This document shows positions 58,101-64,000 of a stretch of DNA of 64,000 bases, piece after piece. The notes beneath the pieces were generated by a model that saw only the letters and a list, made by a program, of their open reading frames with translations, was not told where the DNA came from and did no database searches. The number at the start of each line of letters is the position of its first letter. Within the stretch, counting starts at the first letter, position 1. The position numbers and the translations under genes are program-made. Origin of the DNA: Spirilliplanes yamanashiensis (GTDB taxonomy: Bacteria; Actinomycetota; Actinomycetes; Mycobacteriales; Micromonosporaceae); the NCBI RefSeq assembly GCF_016863475.1, contig NZ_BOOY01000033.1, positions 62,001-126,000 of the forward strand, read 5' to 3'.

Positions 58101-58367
58101 GGCGCCGTCACGCCCGTCACCGACACCAACTGGCACCACGTCGTCTTCGTCAAGGCGGGCGCCGGCACCTGCGTCTACTTCCTCGACGGCTTCCAGACGG
58201 CGAGCGCCAGCGGCTCGGGCAAGACGCTGGCCAACACGACCTCGCCGCTGATCGTCGGCGGGTCGGCGGCGGAGGCGTACGCCGGCAGCGTCGACGAGCT
58301 GGCCATCTACTCCACCGCGATGACCGCGGCGACCGTCACCCAGCACTACCGCTTCGGCGTGGGCTGA
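55128..58367 (+). CDS. Large secreted Ig-like/LamG repeat surface protein
   Basis: 1079-aa exported protein. The N-terminus (MALSRRQTVQRLALAALPAV, hydrophobic run, then SLSTSFSAFSGATRNPGN) resembles SipW-type signals and the fused substrate of the divergent gene. Residues about 60-680 hold several Ig-like/bacterial beta-sandwich modules separated by VDTTAPT-like joints (at VVDTTAPTVTAG, IDTVAPAN, VDSTAPSTPT and ADTTAPTGAA). A LamG/concanavalin-like C-terminus begins GYWRFGEAS (about 684), is interrupted by a second LamG-like domain (about 693-887), and resumes at KGTATGDYF to the end. No LPXTG or C-terminal anchor. It is likely a matrix or adhesion protein. GTG 55128 is assigned as the start. 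Confidence 0.82.
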   Translation: MALSRRQTVQRLALAALPAVGLAATALSLSTSFSAFSGATRNPGNLWSSTTPTLSLARTAFNGPAVTTGTLSGFGPDETVTYRLDGATPLTGSPSAAGPGGSASITSLSIPSAAEGAHTVYALGGSGSQASIAIVVDTTAPTVTAGLSPAANGAGWNNSSPVQVTLTSGDGAGSGVHRVYYTTDGSDPVASGTATTYALPFNLNATTTLRFYAVDHAGNASAVTTRQVRIDTVAPANAVTAATVTGTAVKSGSTVWYRGAGTGSLTLTNAVADAGSGPASSATGALGGTTTGWTHTPSTVTSPAGGPFVSNTFSWAASTTSSPTVTVTGADAAGNTTATGLTFSNDSAAPTGGSVDATGLTGTGTRYRTGTAVSVAFTPGTDAGAGLAASGRQLLRSTGTLSNGVCSAYGSYTLLATDPASPYADTVTDQACHRYQYTVPDLLGNTATYTSGDVKVDSTAPSTPTWAASAFTNTAVTGTTVYYRSTATSGSVTLTGSSTDAASGVASYAYPALGTGWSATAGTLGVTTYAWSSAGPAAPGTRTFTATNNAGLASATSSFTMTADTTAPTGAAVTYTNGYPADLNPAITLTAATDAGAGLDAAAAVLQRQQAPLSAGTCGAYGGWTTIATTPGTTHNDATVTNGYCYRYRYTVADRVGNTATATSINELKVDYHSAVRADAGLSGYWRFGEASYGLDTFTGTTGAAVNSRPADDGTTWTLSSGSAPVITAADRMRRVSANGFDLYNNAAPSSPDYAVEADIHVASNTGTYYPGILGRFNPATSTAYYAQLAQGSGSWQLWKKVNGTSTLITTAGATASMTAGATYTLRLQMTGTQITVWVNGTQVISVTDSSVTGAGYGGMFIWGSGTPTDTDGLHMDNYSLRPRAADGKGTATGDYFFSPTLGVTGALGGADTDTAVRFVNSKSFVTVADNVALDVGDTTTIEFWFKRSTTATTGFETIVDKGTGSFKVALNAGKPTLYKSLGAGAGTSIIGAVTPVTDTNWHHVVFVKAGAGTCVYFLDGFQTASASGSGKTLANTTSPLIVGGSAAEAYAGSVDELAIYSTAMTAATVTQHYRFGVG

Positions 58368-58371
58368 GCGC

Positions 58372-59064
58372 TCAAGCGCCGAGGCGGTTCAGGACGGTGC
58401 CGACGAGCCGCTTCCAGTCGGTGTCGAACTGCGGCGACGTGCTGGCCGCGCCGAGCCGGTAGACGGCGTACGCGTCGACGATGACGACGTTGCGCCGGGT
58501 CAGGACGGCGACCGCGGTGTCGGCGGTGCTCGGGTGGGCCGGGTCGTAGGTCTTGTGGCGGATGACCACGAAGCCGGTCCAGCCGCCCTCGTCCAGCGGG
58601 GTGGTCCGCACGGTCTCGGTGTAGGCGGGCTCGCGCCGCTGCGCGTCGTCGCGGGCGGGCATGGTGACCGTGGGCGGGCAGGCGTCGGCGACGGCGCGCA
58701 AGCTCGCCAGCCCGGCTGCGGCGGCCGCGGCGTCGGGGTAGACGAGCCCGGTCTGGTGCAGGGTCTGCGCGCCCTTGGTGCCCTCGTCGACGAGCGGCGC
58801 GGCGACGACCTGGGGCCCTGGCGGGACGACGGGCCCGGTGGTGTCGCCGCCGCAGAAGCTGACGAGCTGGTTCGCCGGGGGCGGTTCCTCGGGCGCGCGC
58901 CAGGTGGCGCCGATGTCGGTGGCCTGCAGCAGCGACCCGCGCACGGTGGCGACCTCGACGGGCGGGCCGGTCGGCGCGGGCGCGGGGTCGTCGCCGGAGC
59001 AGCCGGCGAGCGCGAGCCCCCCGGCGAGCGCGGCGGCCAGCACGGCGGCTCCTCTGCTCAGCAC
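58372..59064 (-). CDS. Secreted lipoprotein, possible sensor-domain family
   Basis: 230-aa lipoprotein. Signal peptide with lipobox LAGC (Cys about 21), then a short Pro-rich linker and a globular domain of about 190 residues. Its content (ATDIGATWRAPEEPPP, LVSFCGGD, ADACPPTV) resembles the extracellular PknH-like sensor domains found as free lipoproteins in actinomycetes; the two later cysteines could pair. Ligand unknown. GTG 59064 has CACTAT 6 nt upstream (leaderless). It converges with the LamG gene 4 nt away. Confidence 0.8.
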   Translation of the reverse strand: MLSRGAAVLAAALAGGLALAGCSGDDPAPAPTGPPVEVATVRGSLLQATDIGATWRAPEEPPPANQLVSFCGGDTTGPVVPPGPQVVAAPLVDEGTKGAQTLHQTGLVYPDAAAAAAGLASLRAVADACPPTVTMPARDDAQRREPAYTETVRTTPLDEGGWTGFVVIRHKTYDPAHPSTADTAVAVLTRRNVVIVDAYAVYRLGAASTSPQFDTDWKRLVGTVLNRLGA

Positions 59065-59070
59065 CCGGCA

Positions 59071-59076
59071 ATAGTG
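59071..59076 (-). promoter_or_regulatory. Probable leaderless -10 of the lipoprotein gene
   Basis: CACTAT on the minus strand, 6 nt before GTG 59064. Confidence 0.45.
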
Positions 59077-59101
59077 CCAGACGCGCGGCGGCCCGGGCCG
59101 G

Positions 59102-60058
59102 TCACAGCGTCAGGGTCGCCACGACGGGTGCGTGGTCGGAGCCGGGTGCGCCGCGGCGGGCGCCGGGGTCGTCGCCGATCGACGGCGGCGGCGGCCGGTC
59201 GACCAGCGCGTCGACGGCGCTGACGTGCGGCAGCAGCGCGTGGCTGACCAGCAGGTGGTCGATCAGCTCGGGCCGGCTGCGGTAGACCCGGGACCAGCGG
59301 CGCTCCGGCGCGATGCGGCCGGCGAGGTTCCACAGCCGGGCGCCGTCGCCGGCGTCCGGGCGGTCGAAGCCGCCGGTGCCGATCTCGGAGCCGGGCGGGC
59401 CCTGCAGCAGCTGGGTGGTGGCGGCGCCGGTCTCGTCGTTGAGGTCGCCCATGAGCACGACGCGTTCGGTGCGGCCGCGCCCGCCGAGCACGGCGTCGGC
59501 GAGGCCGCGCACCATGACGGCCTCGGCGGTGCGCCGGTAGAGCGCGTACGCGGCGACGCGGGCGCGCTCGCCCTCGTCGCGGGGCGCGAACCGGCTGCGG
59601 CCCGGCGCGGCGGGGTAGCTGAGCAGCTTCGACTTCAGGTGGCACACGATGACGGTGACGGCGCCCGGCCCGGCGGTGCGCACGGCGAGGGCCCCGCGTC
59701 CCGCGCCGGTGGTGAGCGCGCCGTCGTCGCCGGCCTGGACGCCGGCCAGCGGCGGCGGGAAGGCGGACACGTCGGCGACGATGCCGGCGCTCAGCCGGGT
59801 GAGGACGCCGACGCGGATCGGCCGGCGCGGCTCGAACCGCTCGGACAGCAGGACCCGCCAGCCGGCGCCGAGCTGGGCGGCGAGGTCGGCCGCGGCGCCG
59901 GCGGAGCCGACCTCCTGCACGCCGACCAGGTCGAGTCCGGCGTCGGCGATGGTGCCGGCCAGGGCGGTCAGCTTGGCCTTGTAGGCGGCGTCGTCGGCCG
60001 GTCCGCCGGCCTCGCCGGGGCGGAACAGGTTCTCGAGGTTCCAGGTACCCGCTCGCAC
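59102..60058 (-). CDS. Endonuclease/exonuclease/phosphatase-family hydrolase
   Basis: 318-aa EEP-fold enzyme. TWNLENLFRPGEAGG supplies the first Asn, DLVGVQEVGSAG the metal-binding Glu, VIVCHLKSKL the His, VVLMGDLNDE the catalytic Asp-Asn pair, and GSDHAPVVATL the final Asp-His. It could act on nucleic acids or phosphodiester lipids. No signal peptide is present with the chosen start, GTG 60058, which sits just before the first strand; an in-frame extension to 60208 covers the promoter region of the divergent GH3 gene and is rejected. No export signal is recognised. Confidence 0.87.
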   Translation of the reverse strand: MRAGTWNLENLFRPGEAGGPADDAAYKAKLTALAGTIADAGLDLVGVQEVGSAGAAADLAAQLGAGWRVLLSERFEPRRPIRVGVLTRLSAGIVADVSAFPPPLAGVQAGDDGALTTGAGRGALAVRTAGPGAVTVIVCHLKSKLLSYPAAPGRSRFAPRDEGERARVAAYALYRRTAEAVMVRGLADAVLGGRGRTERVVLMGDLNDETGAATTQLLQGPPGSEIGTGGFDRPDAGDGARLWNLAGRIAPERRWSRVYRSRPELIDHLLVSHALLPHVSAVDALVDRPPPPSIGDDPGARRGAPGSDHAPVVATLTL

Positions 60059-60160
60059 GCCCGCCAGTGAACGCCTCGGCCGCGCCGGGGGCAGCCGGAT
60101 CAACGACTGTCCAGAGATGTGGACGCTCGACATGCGGCTGGACGAAATCCTTGCGTTGAG

Positions 60161-60172
60161 GCATGTCCATGC
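60161..60172. promoter_or_regulatory. Short palindrome upstream of the GH3 tandem
   Basis: GCATG-TC-CATGC in the 167-nt intergenic region, 54 nt before the GH3 start. It is a possible operator for carbohydrate control, but it is short and a single copy. Confidence 0.25.
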
Positions 60173-60225
60173 ATCACGATCTGCGTGCCCCTTAATTCGC
60201 GTCTTCAACGAAGATGGAGGAGACT

Positions 60226-62856
60226 GTGCGCACTCCGAGAGCCCGGGCCGCCACCGCGGGCCTGGCCGCCGCGACGCTCATCGCGTCCGGACCGGCCGTT
60301 TTCCCGACCGCGGCGCAGGCCGCGCCCGGGGACGTCACCGTTGCCGCGGTGACGGGCGTACAGCTGACCGACGAGGGCGGGACGGCCCGCGTCGGTGTGC
60401 GGGTGACCGTGGAGGGCGGTGCCGCACTGGCCGCGCCGGTGGTTCTCCCCTGGACCACCGGCGCGGTCACGGACACGGCCACGCCCGGAGTGGACTATCG
60501 CGCCGCCCGGGGCACCCTGCGCTTCCCCACCGGCACCCGCTCCGGCAGCGTCCAGTACGTGCAGGTCCGCACCACCGCCGACCGGGCCGCCGAGACCGCC
60601 GAGACGATCACCGTCACCGCGGGCGCCGCCGTGACGCAGGTGGTCGTCAACGCGCACGGCCTGCCGTACCTGGACCCGGCCCTGCCCGTCGCCCGGCGGG
60701 TGAACGACCTCGTGAGCCGCATGACGCTCGCCGAGAAGGTCGGGCAGATGACCCAGGCCGAGCGCGCCGCCGTCACCGGCAACCCGGCGCTGATCACCAC
60801 CCAGCTGCTCGGCTCGCTGCTGTCCGGCGGCGGCTCCACCCCCGCCGGCAACACGCCCGAGGCGTGGGCCGACATGATCGACGCGTTCCAGACCCGCGCG
60901 CTGGCCACCCGCCTGCAGATCCCGATGATCTACGGCGTCGACTCCGTGCACGGCCACTCCAACCTGTACGGCGCGACGATCTTCCCGCACAACATCGGCC
61001 TCGGCGCCACCCGCAACCCGGCGCTGGTGAAGCGGACCGCGCACGTGACGGCCGAGGAGACCCGGGCCACCGGCGTGCCGTGGACGTTCGCGCCGTGCCT
61101 GTGCGTCGCCCGCGACACCCGCTGGGGCCGCACCTACGAGTCGTTCGGCGAGGACCCGGCCCTGCCGACCTCGATGGCCGGCACGATCGAGGGCTTCCAG
61201 GGCCGGCGCGCCGCCGACCTCGCCAAGGCCGACCGGGTGCTCGCCACCGCCAAGCACTTCGCGGGCGACGGCGACACCGAGTACGGCACCGGCGAGGGCA
61301 CCCGCAAGATCGACCAGGGCGACGTCATCACCACCCGCGCCGACTTCGAGCGCATCGACCTCGCGCCGTACTGGCCCGCGATCCGCAACCACCGCGCGGG
61401 CACCGTGATGCCGTCGTACTCGACCGTGGACTGGATCGAGGACGGGGTCGGCAACAAGCTCGACATGCACGAGCACCGCGAGCTGCTGACGGACTACCTC
61501 AAGGGCCGGATGGACTTCGACGGGTTCGTCATCAGCGACTGGGAGGGCATCCACGACAACGACGACGTCACCGGCCTCAGCGTCGAGGACGTGCGGCTCG
61601 GCGTGAACGCCGGCATCGACATGTTCATGCAGCCCAACAACGCCGGCCGGTTCATCGAGATCCTGCTCGCCGAGGTGGCCGCCGGCACCGTCAGCCAGGC
61701 CCGCATCGACGACGCGGTGCGCCGCATCCTCACCAAGAAGTTCGAGGTCGGGCTGTTCGCGCAGCCGTTCGCCGACCGCACCCACATCACCGAGATCGGC
61801 TCCGCGCCGCACCGCCGGGTCGCCCGGCAGGCCGTCGCCGAGTCGCAGGTGCTGCTGAAGAACGCGGGCGGCGTGCTGCCGCTGAAGAAGACCGCCAAGG
61901 TGTACGTCGCCGGCCGCAACGCCCACGACATCGGCAACCAGTCCGGCGGCTGGACCATCACCTGGCAGGGCGTCTCCGGGGCGATCCAGCCCGGCACCAC
62001 CGTGCTGGAGGGCATCCGGCAGGTGGCCCCCGGCGCCACCGTCACGTACAGCGCGGACGGCTCGGCGCCCGTCGACGGCAGCGACGTCGCCGTCGTGGTG
62101 GTCGGCGAGACCCCGTACTCGGAGGGCAACGGCGACGTCGGCGGCCCGGTCAGCAGCGACAACGGTGTGCCGCGCGAGCCCAAGCGGCTGGAGCTGCAGC
62201 CGGGCGACCAGGCCGTCGTGGACAAGGTCTGCGCCGCCACCCGGTGCGTCGTCGTGGTGGTCTCCGGCCGCCCGCAGGTCGTCGGCAACCTGGGCGACGT
62301 CGAGGGCCTGGTCGCCTCCTGGCTGCCCGGCACCGAGGGCGCCGGCGTCGCCGACGTGCTGTTCGGCCGGCGGCCGTTCACCGGCCGGCTGCCGATGACG
62401 TGGCCGCGCACCGCCGCCCAGGAGCCCATCAACGTGGGCGACGCGGCGTACGACCCGCAGTTCCCGTTCGGGTTCGGCCTGCGCACCGACAACGCCCGCG
62501 ACCGGCTCAACGACGCCACCCGCGCCGCGCTGGTGGCCCACCCGCGCGACCGCGACGTGCAGGCCGCCGTCGCCGCGGCCACCCGGGCGCTCGCCGCGCG
62601 CAACTGGACCCGCACGGGCGCCGTGAAGAACACGGCGGCCGTCGCGGCCCAGCTCGACCGGGCGCTGGTCCGGCTGGACCGCAGCGGCCGGGACGTGTCG
62701 GCGTTCGAGGGCGCCGTCGTGTCGGTGCTGCGCGACGTCGCGCAGCGGGCGTACGAGCCGGGCGACGGCACCGCCGCCCTCATCGGCGACGCCGACGTGG
62801 CGCTGCTCGACGGCGACGCCCTGGCCGCGGGCCGCCTGCTGGCCCGCGCGTTCTGA
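60226..62856 (+). CDS. Secreted GH3 glycosidase with N-terminal Calx-beta-like domain
   Basis: 876-aa exported beta-glucosidase/exo-glucanase type enzyme. The signal peptide ends at AAQA-APGD. A Calx-beta-like module (about 38-140; LTDEGGTARVGVRVTVEGG, GVDYRAARGTLRFPTG, TAETITVTAG) precedes GH3. The GH3 barrel shows LAEKVGQMTQAER, IPMIYGVDSVHGHSN, TAKHFAGDGDTEYGTGEGT and the nucleophile Asp in GFVISDWEGI. The second domain has ESQVLLKNAGGVLPL and ends FPFGFGLRTDN. About 100 extra helical residues follow. GTG 60226 is preferred over ATG 60214 because GGAGG (60216-60220) lies between them. It is the first of two tandem homologues. Confidence 0.93.
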   Translation: MRTPRARAATAGLAAATLIASGPAVFPTAAQAAPGDVTVAAVTGVQLTDEGGTARVGVRVTVEGGAALAAPVVLPWTTGAVTDTATPGVDYRAARGTLRFPTGTRSGSVQYVQVRTTADRAAETAETITVTAGAAVTQVVVNAHGLPYLDPALPVARRVNDLVSRMTLAEKVGQMTQAERAAVTGNPALITTQLLGSLLSGGGSTPAGNTPEAWADMIDAFQTRALATRLQIPMIYGVDSVHGHSNLYGATIFPHNIGLGATRNPALVKRTAHVTAEETRATGVPWTFAPCLCVARDTRWGRTYESFGEDPALPTSMAGTIEGFQGRRAADLAKADRVLATAKHFAGDGDTEYGTGEGTRKIDQGDVITTRADFERIDLAPYWPAIRNHRAGTVMPSYSTVDWIEDGVGNKLDMHEHRELLTDYLKGRMDFDGFVISDWEGIHDNDDVTGLSVEDVRLGVNAGIDMFMQPNNAGRFIEILLAEVAAGTVSQARIDDAVRRILTKKFEVGLFAQPFADRTHITEIGSAPHRRVARQAVAESQVLLKNAGGVLPLKKTAKVYVAGRNAHDIGNQSGGWTITWQGVSGAIQPGTTVLEGIRQVAPGATVTYSADGSAPVDGSDVAVVVVGETPYSEGNGDVGGPVSSDNGVPREPKRLELQPGDQAVVDKVCAATRCVVVVVSGRPQVVGNLGDVEGLVASWLPGTEGAGVADVLFGRRPFTGRLPMTWPRTAAQEPINVGDAAYDPQFPFGFGLRTDNARDRLNDATRAALVAHPRDRDVQAAVAAATRALAARNWTRTGAVKNTAAVAAQLDRALVRLDRSGRDVSAFEGAVVSVLRDVAQRAYEPGDGTAALIGDADVALLDGDALAAGRLLARAF

Positions 62857-62875
62857 TCCTCACCACCCCCCACGA

Positions 62876-62919
62876 GGACGGGGTCCGCAGCCCACGCCCC
62901 CGGGTTGCGGACCCCGTCC
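62876..62919 (+). terminator. Hairpin terminator between the GH3 genes
   Basis: GGACGGGGTCCGCA and its perfect complement form a 14-bp stem with a 16-nt GC-rich loop, 20 nt after the first GH3 stop and 31 nt before the second start. It may separate or attenuate transcription of the second gene. Confidence 0.75.
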
Positions 62920-62950
62920 CCATGTCCACCCGAGAAAAGCCGGAGGCACC

Positions 62951-64000
62951 GTGTCCCGAAGCAAACGCACCGCCGTCGTCGCCGCGGCGGCGGTGCTCAT
63001 CCCCGTCGCGGCGGCCGTCCCCGCGCAGGCCGCGCCGGGTGACGCCGGCACCGCCGTCACCGAGCCGGTGGTGCTGGTCGCCGAGGGCGGCACCGCCCGC
63101 GTCGGCGTGCGCCTCACGGTCGAGGGCGGCGGCACCCTGCCCGCCCCGCTCGCCGTGCCGTGGTCCACCGCGGCCGGCACCGCCACCGCGGGCGCCGACT
63201 TCCGGGCGGCCCGCGGCACCCTGCGGTTCCCCACCGGCACCCGGTCGGGGACGGTGCAGTACGTGCCGGTCCGGACCACCGCCGACCGGGCCGCCGAGAC
63301 CGCTGAGACGATCACGGTGACCGCCGGGACGGCCACGGCGCAGGTGGTGATCAACGCGCACGGCCTGCCGTACCTGGACGAGTCGCTGCCCGTGGCCCGG
63401 CGCGTCACCGACCTGCTGGCGCGGATGACGCTCGAGGAGAAGGCCGGCCAGATGGCGCAGGCCGAGCGCAACCAGGCGGCGCCGAACCCGGCCCTGATCA
63501 CCGACGCCAAGCTCGGGTCGATCCTCAACGGCGGCAGCTCGATGCCGGCCGTGAACACGCCCGAGGCGTGGGCCGACATGATCGACGGCTTCCAGCGCCG
63601 CGCGCTGGCCACCCGGCTGCAGATCCCGCTGATCTACGGCGTGGACTCGGTGCACGGCCGCGGCAACCTGTACGGCGCCACGATCTTCCCGCACAACCTG
63701 GGCCTCGGCGCGACCCGCGACCCGGCGCTGGTGTCGCGCACCGCGCACCTCACGGCCAAGGAGACCCGCGCCACCGGCATCCCGTGGAACTTCGCGCCGT
63801 GCCTGTGCGTGGCCCGCGACGACCGGTGGGGCCGCACGTACGAGTCCTTCGGCGAGACGCCGGAGCTGGTCACCACGTACGCGTCCAGTGTGGACGGCTT
63901 CCAGGGCACCCGGCCCGGCCAGCTGCGCGACGCCGACCGGGTGCTCGCCACCGCCAAGCACTTCGCGGGCGACGGCGACACCGAGTACGGCACCGGCGAG
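62951..64000 (+). CDS. Second tandem secreted GH3 glycosidase, truncated by the window end
   Basis: The first 350 codons of a paralogue of the preceding GH3 gene. Signal peptide VSRSKRTAVVAAAAVLIPVA ends near AQA-APGD. The Calx-beta-like module is close to the first copy (EGGTARVGVRLTVEGG, FRAARGTLRFPTGTRSG). The barrel begins LEEKAGQMAQAER and has IPLIYGVDSVHGRGN and TAKHFAGDGDTEYGTGE. Differences cluster in loops (MAQAERNQAAPNPAL, NGGSSMPAVN), suggesting altered substrate range. GTG 62951 follows CCGGAGG. The catalytic Asp lies beyond base 64000, so activity cannot be judged. Confidence 0.93.
   Translation, partial: MSRSKRTAVVAAAAVLIPVAAAVPAQAAPGDAGTAVTEPVVLVAEGGTARVGVRLTVEGGGTLPAPLAVPWSTAAGTATAGADFRAARGTLRFPTGTRSGTVQYVPVRTTADRAAETAETITVTAGTATAQVVINAHGLPYLDESLPVARRVTDLLARMTLEEKAGQMAQAERNQAAPNPALITDAKLGSILNGGSSMPAVNTPEAWADMIDGFQRRALATRLQIPLIYGVDSVHGRGNLYGATIFPHNLGLGATRDPALVSRTAHLTAKETRATGIPWNFAPCLCVARDDRWGRTYESFGETPELVTTYASSVDGFQGTRPGQLRDADRVLATAKHFAGDGDTEYGTGE

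Noticed and set aside
60161-60172. GCATGTCCATGC as a firm sugar-repressor operator
   Set aside because: It is a single short palindrome with no regulator gene nearby; listed only with low confidence.
59102-60208. Longer form of the EEP hydrolase starting at 60208
   Set aside because: The added 50 residues have no fold residues and cover the whole intergenic promoter region of the divergent GH3 gene.

Overview
The window is very GC-rich, with G or C at almost every third codon position, frequent GTG and some TTG starts, and genes packed so tightly that many overlap by 4 nt. It is typical chromosome of a high-GC actinomycete. The gene set (F420-type luciferase-like oxidoreductase, SigF-type sigma factor, Mrp antiporter, AfsR-like regulator, LigD-type phosphoesterase, many secreted Calx-beta/LamG proteins) would fit Micromonosporaceae, but I cannot fix the genus. 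No rRNA, tRNA, IS element, prophage or CRISPR array was recognised. No gene-free stretch exceeds about 300 nt; the longest (50699-50989) holds a regulatory leader.

Layout. 1-3.8 kb: 3' part of kynureninase, a small membrane gene plus a YidC/Oxa1 paralogue, a thiolase, and two tiny coupled genes. 3.9-10.5 kb: F420 oxidoreductase, SigF-type sigma factor, a helix-hairpin-helix mini-protein, a HAAS-like membrane protein, a D-amino-acid oxidase-like flavoprotein, and a large secreted hydrolase with Calx-beta domains closed by a strong terminator. 10.5-17.2 kb: duplicated membrane protein, NarL-type two-component pair, EamA exporter with a Thr-codon mini-ORF, GH32 glycosidase, and a BlaI/M56 regulatory pair. 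17.3-23.0 kb: cydA-cydB-cydDC (fused), divergent from blaI across two dyads. 23.0-30.0 kb: exonuclease, then mrp/mnh A(B)-C-D-E-F-G on the minus strand, preceded by a KhtT-like gene. 30.2-34.0 kb: GMC oxidoreductase, SDR, membrane protein and hemerythrin. 34.0-42.6 kb: AfsR-like regulator, an unrecognised gene, GGCT-like protein, LigD-type phosphoesterase, zinc dehydrogenase, and an aph-ere-chaB group. 42.7-50.7 kb: EVE-domain protein with a histone-like tail, MFS exporter, sulfotransferase, cupin/VOC pair, orphan kinase, EamA transporter, TPR-like protein. 50.8-53.8 kb: Thr-codon leader peptide plus terminator, a short ThrRS-like synthetase, a PBP4-type carboxypeptidase. 53.9-64 kb: signal peptidase fused to a TasA-like domain, divergent from a giant LamG surface protein; lipoprotein; EEP hydrolase; two tandem secreted GH3 glycosidases, the second cut by the window end.

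The most interesting regulatory content is translational. At least fifteen genes carry a TAnnnT-like hexamer 6-8 nt before the start codon, the signature of leaderless transcription. Two of these leaderless starts open very short ORFs rich in threonine codons: one 95 nt before a ThrRS-like gene, followed by a terminator-like hairpin, and one ending in stop/start overlap with an EamA exporter. Together they suggest threonine-responsive control. The other standouts are the BlaI-type dyads shared with the cytochrome bd operon, and the signal peptidase-substrate fusion.
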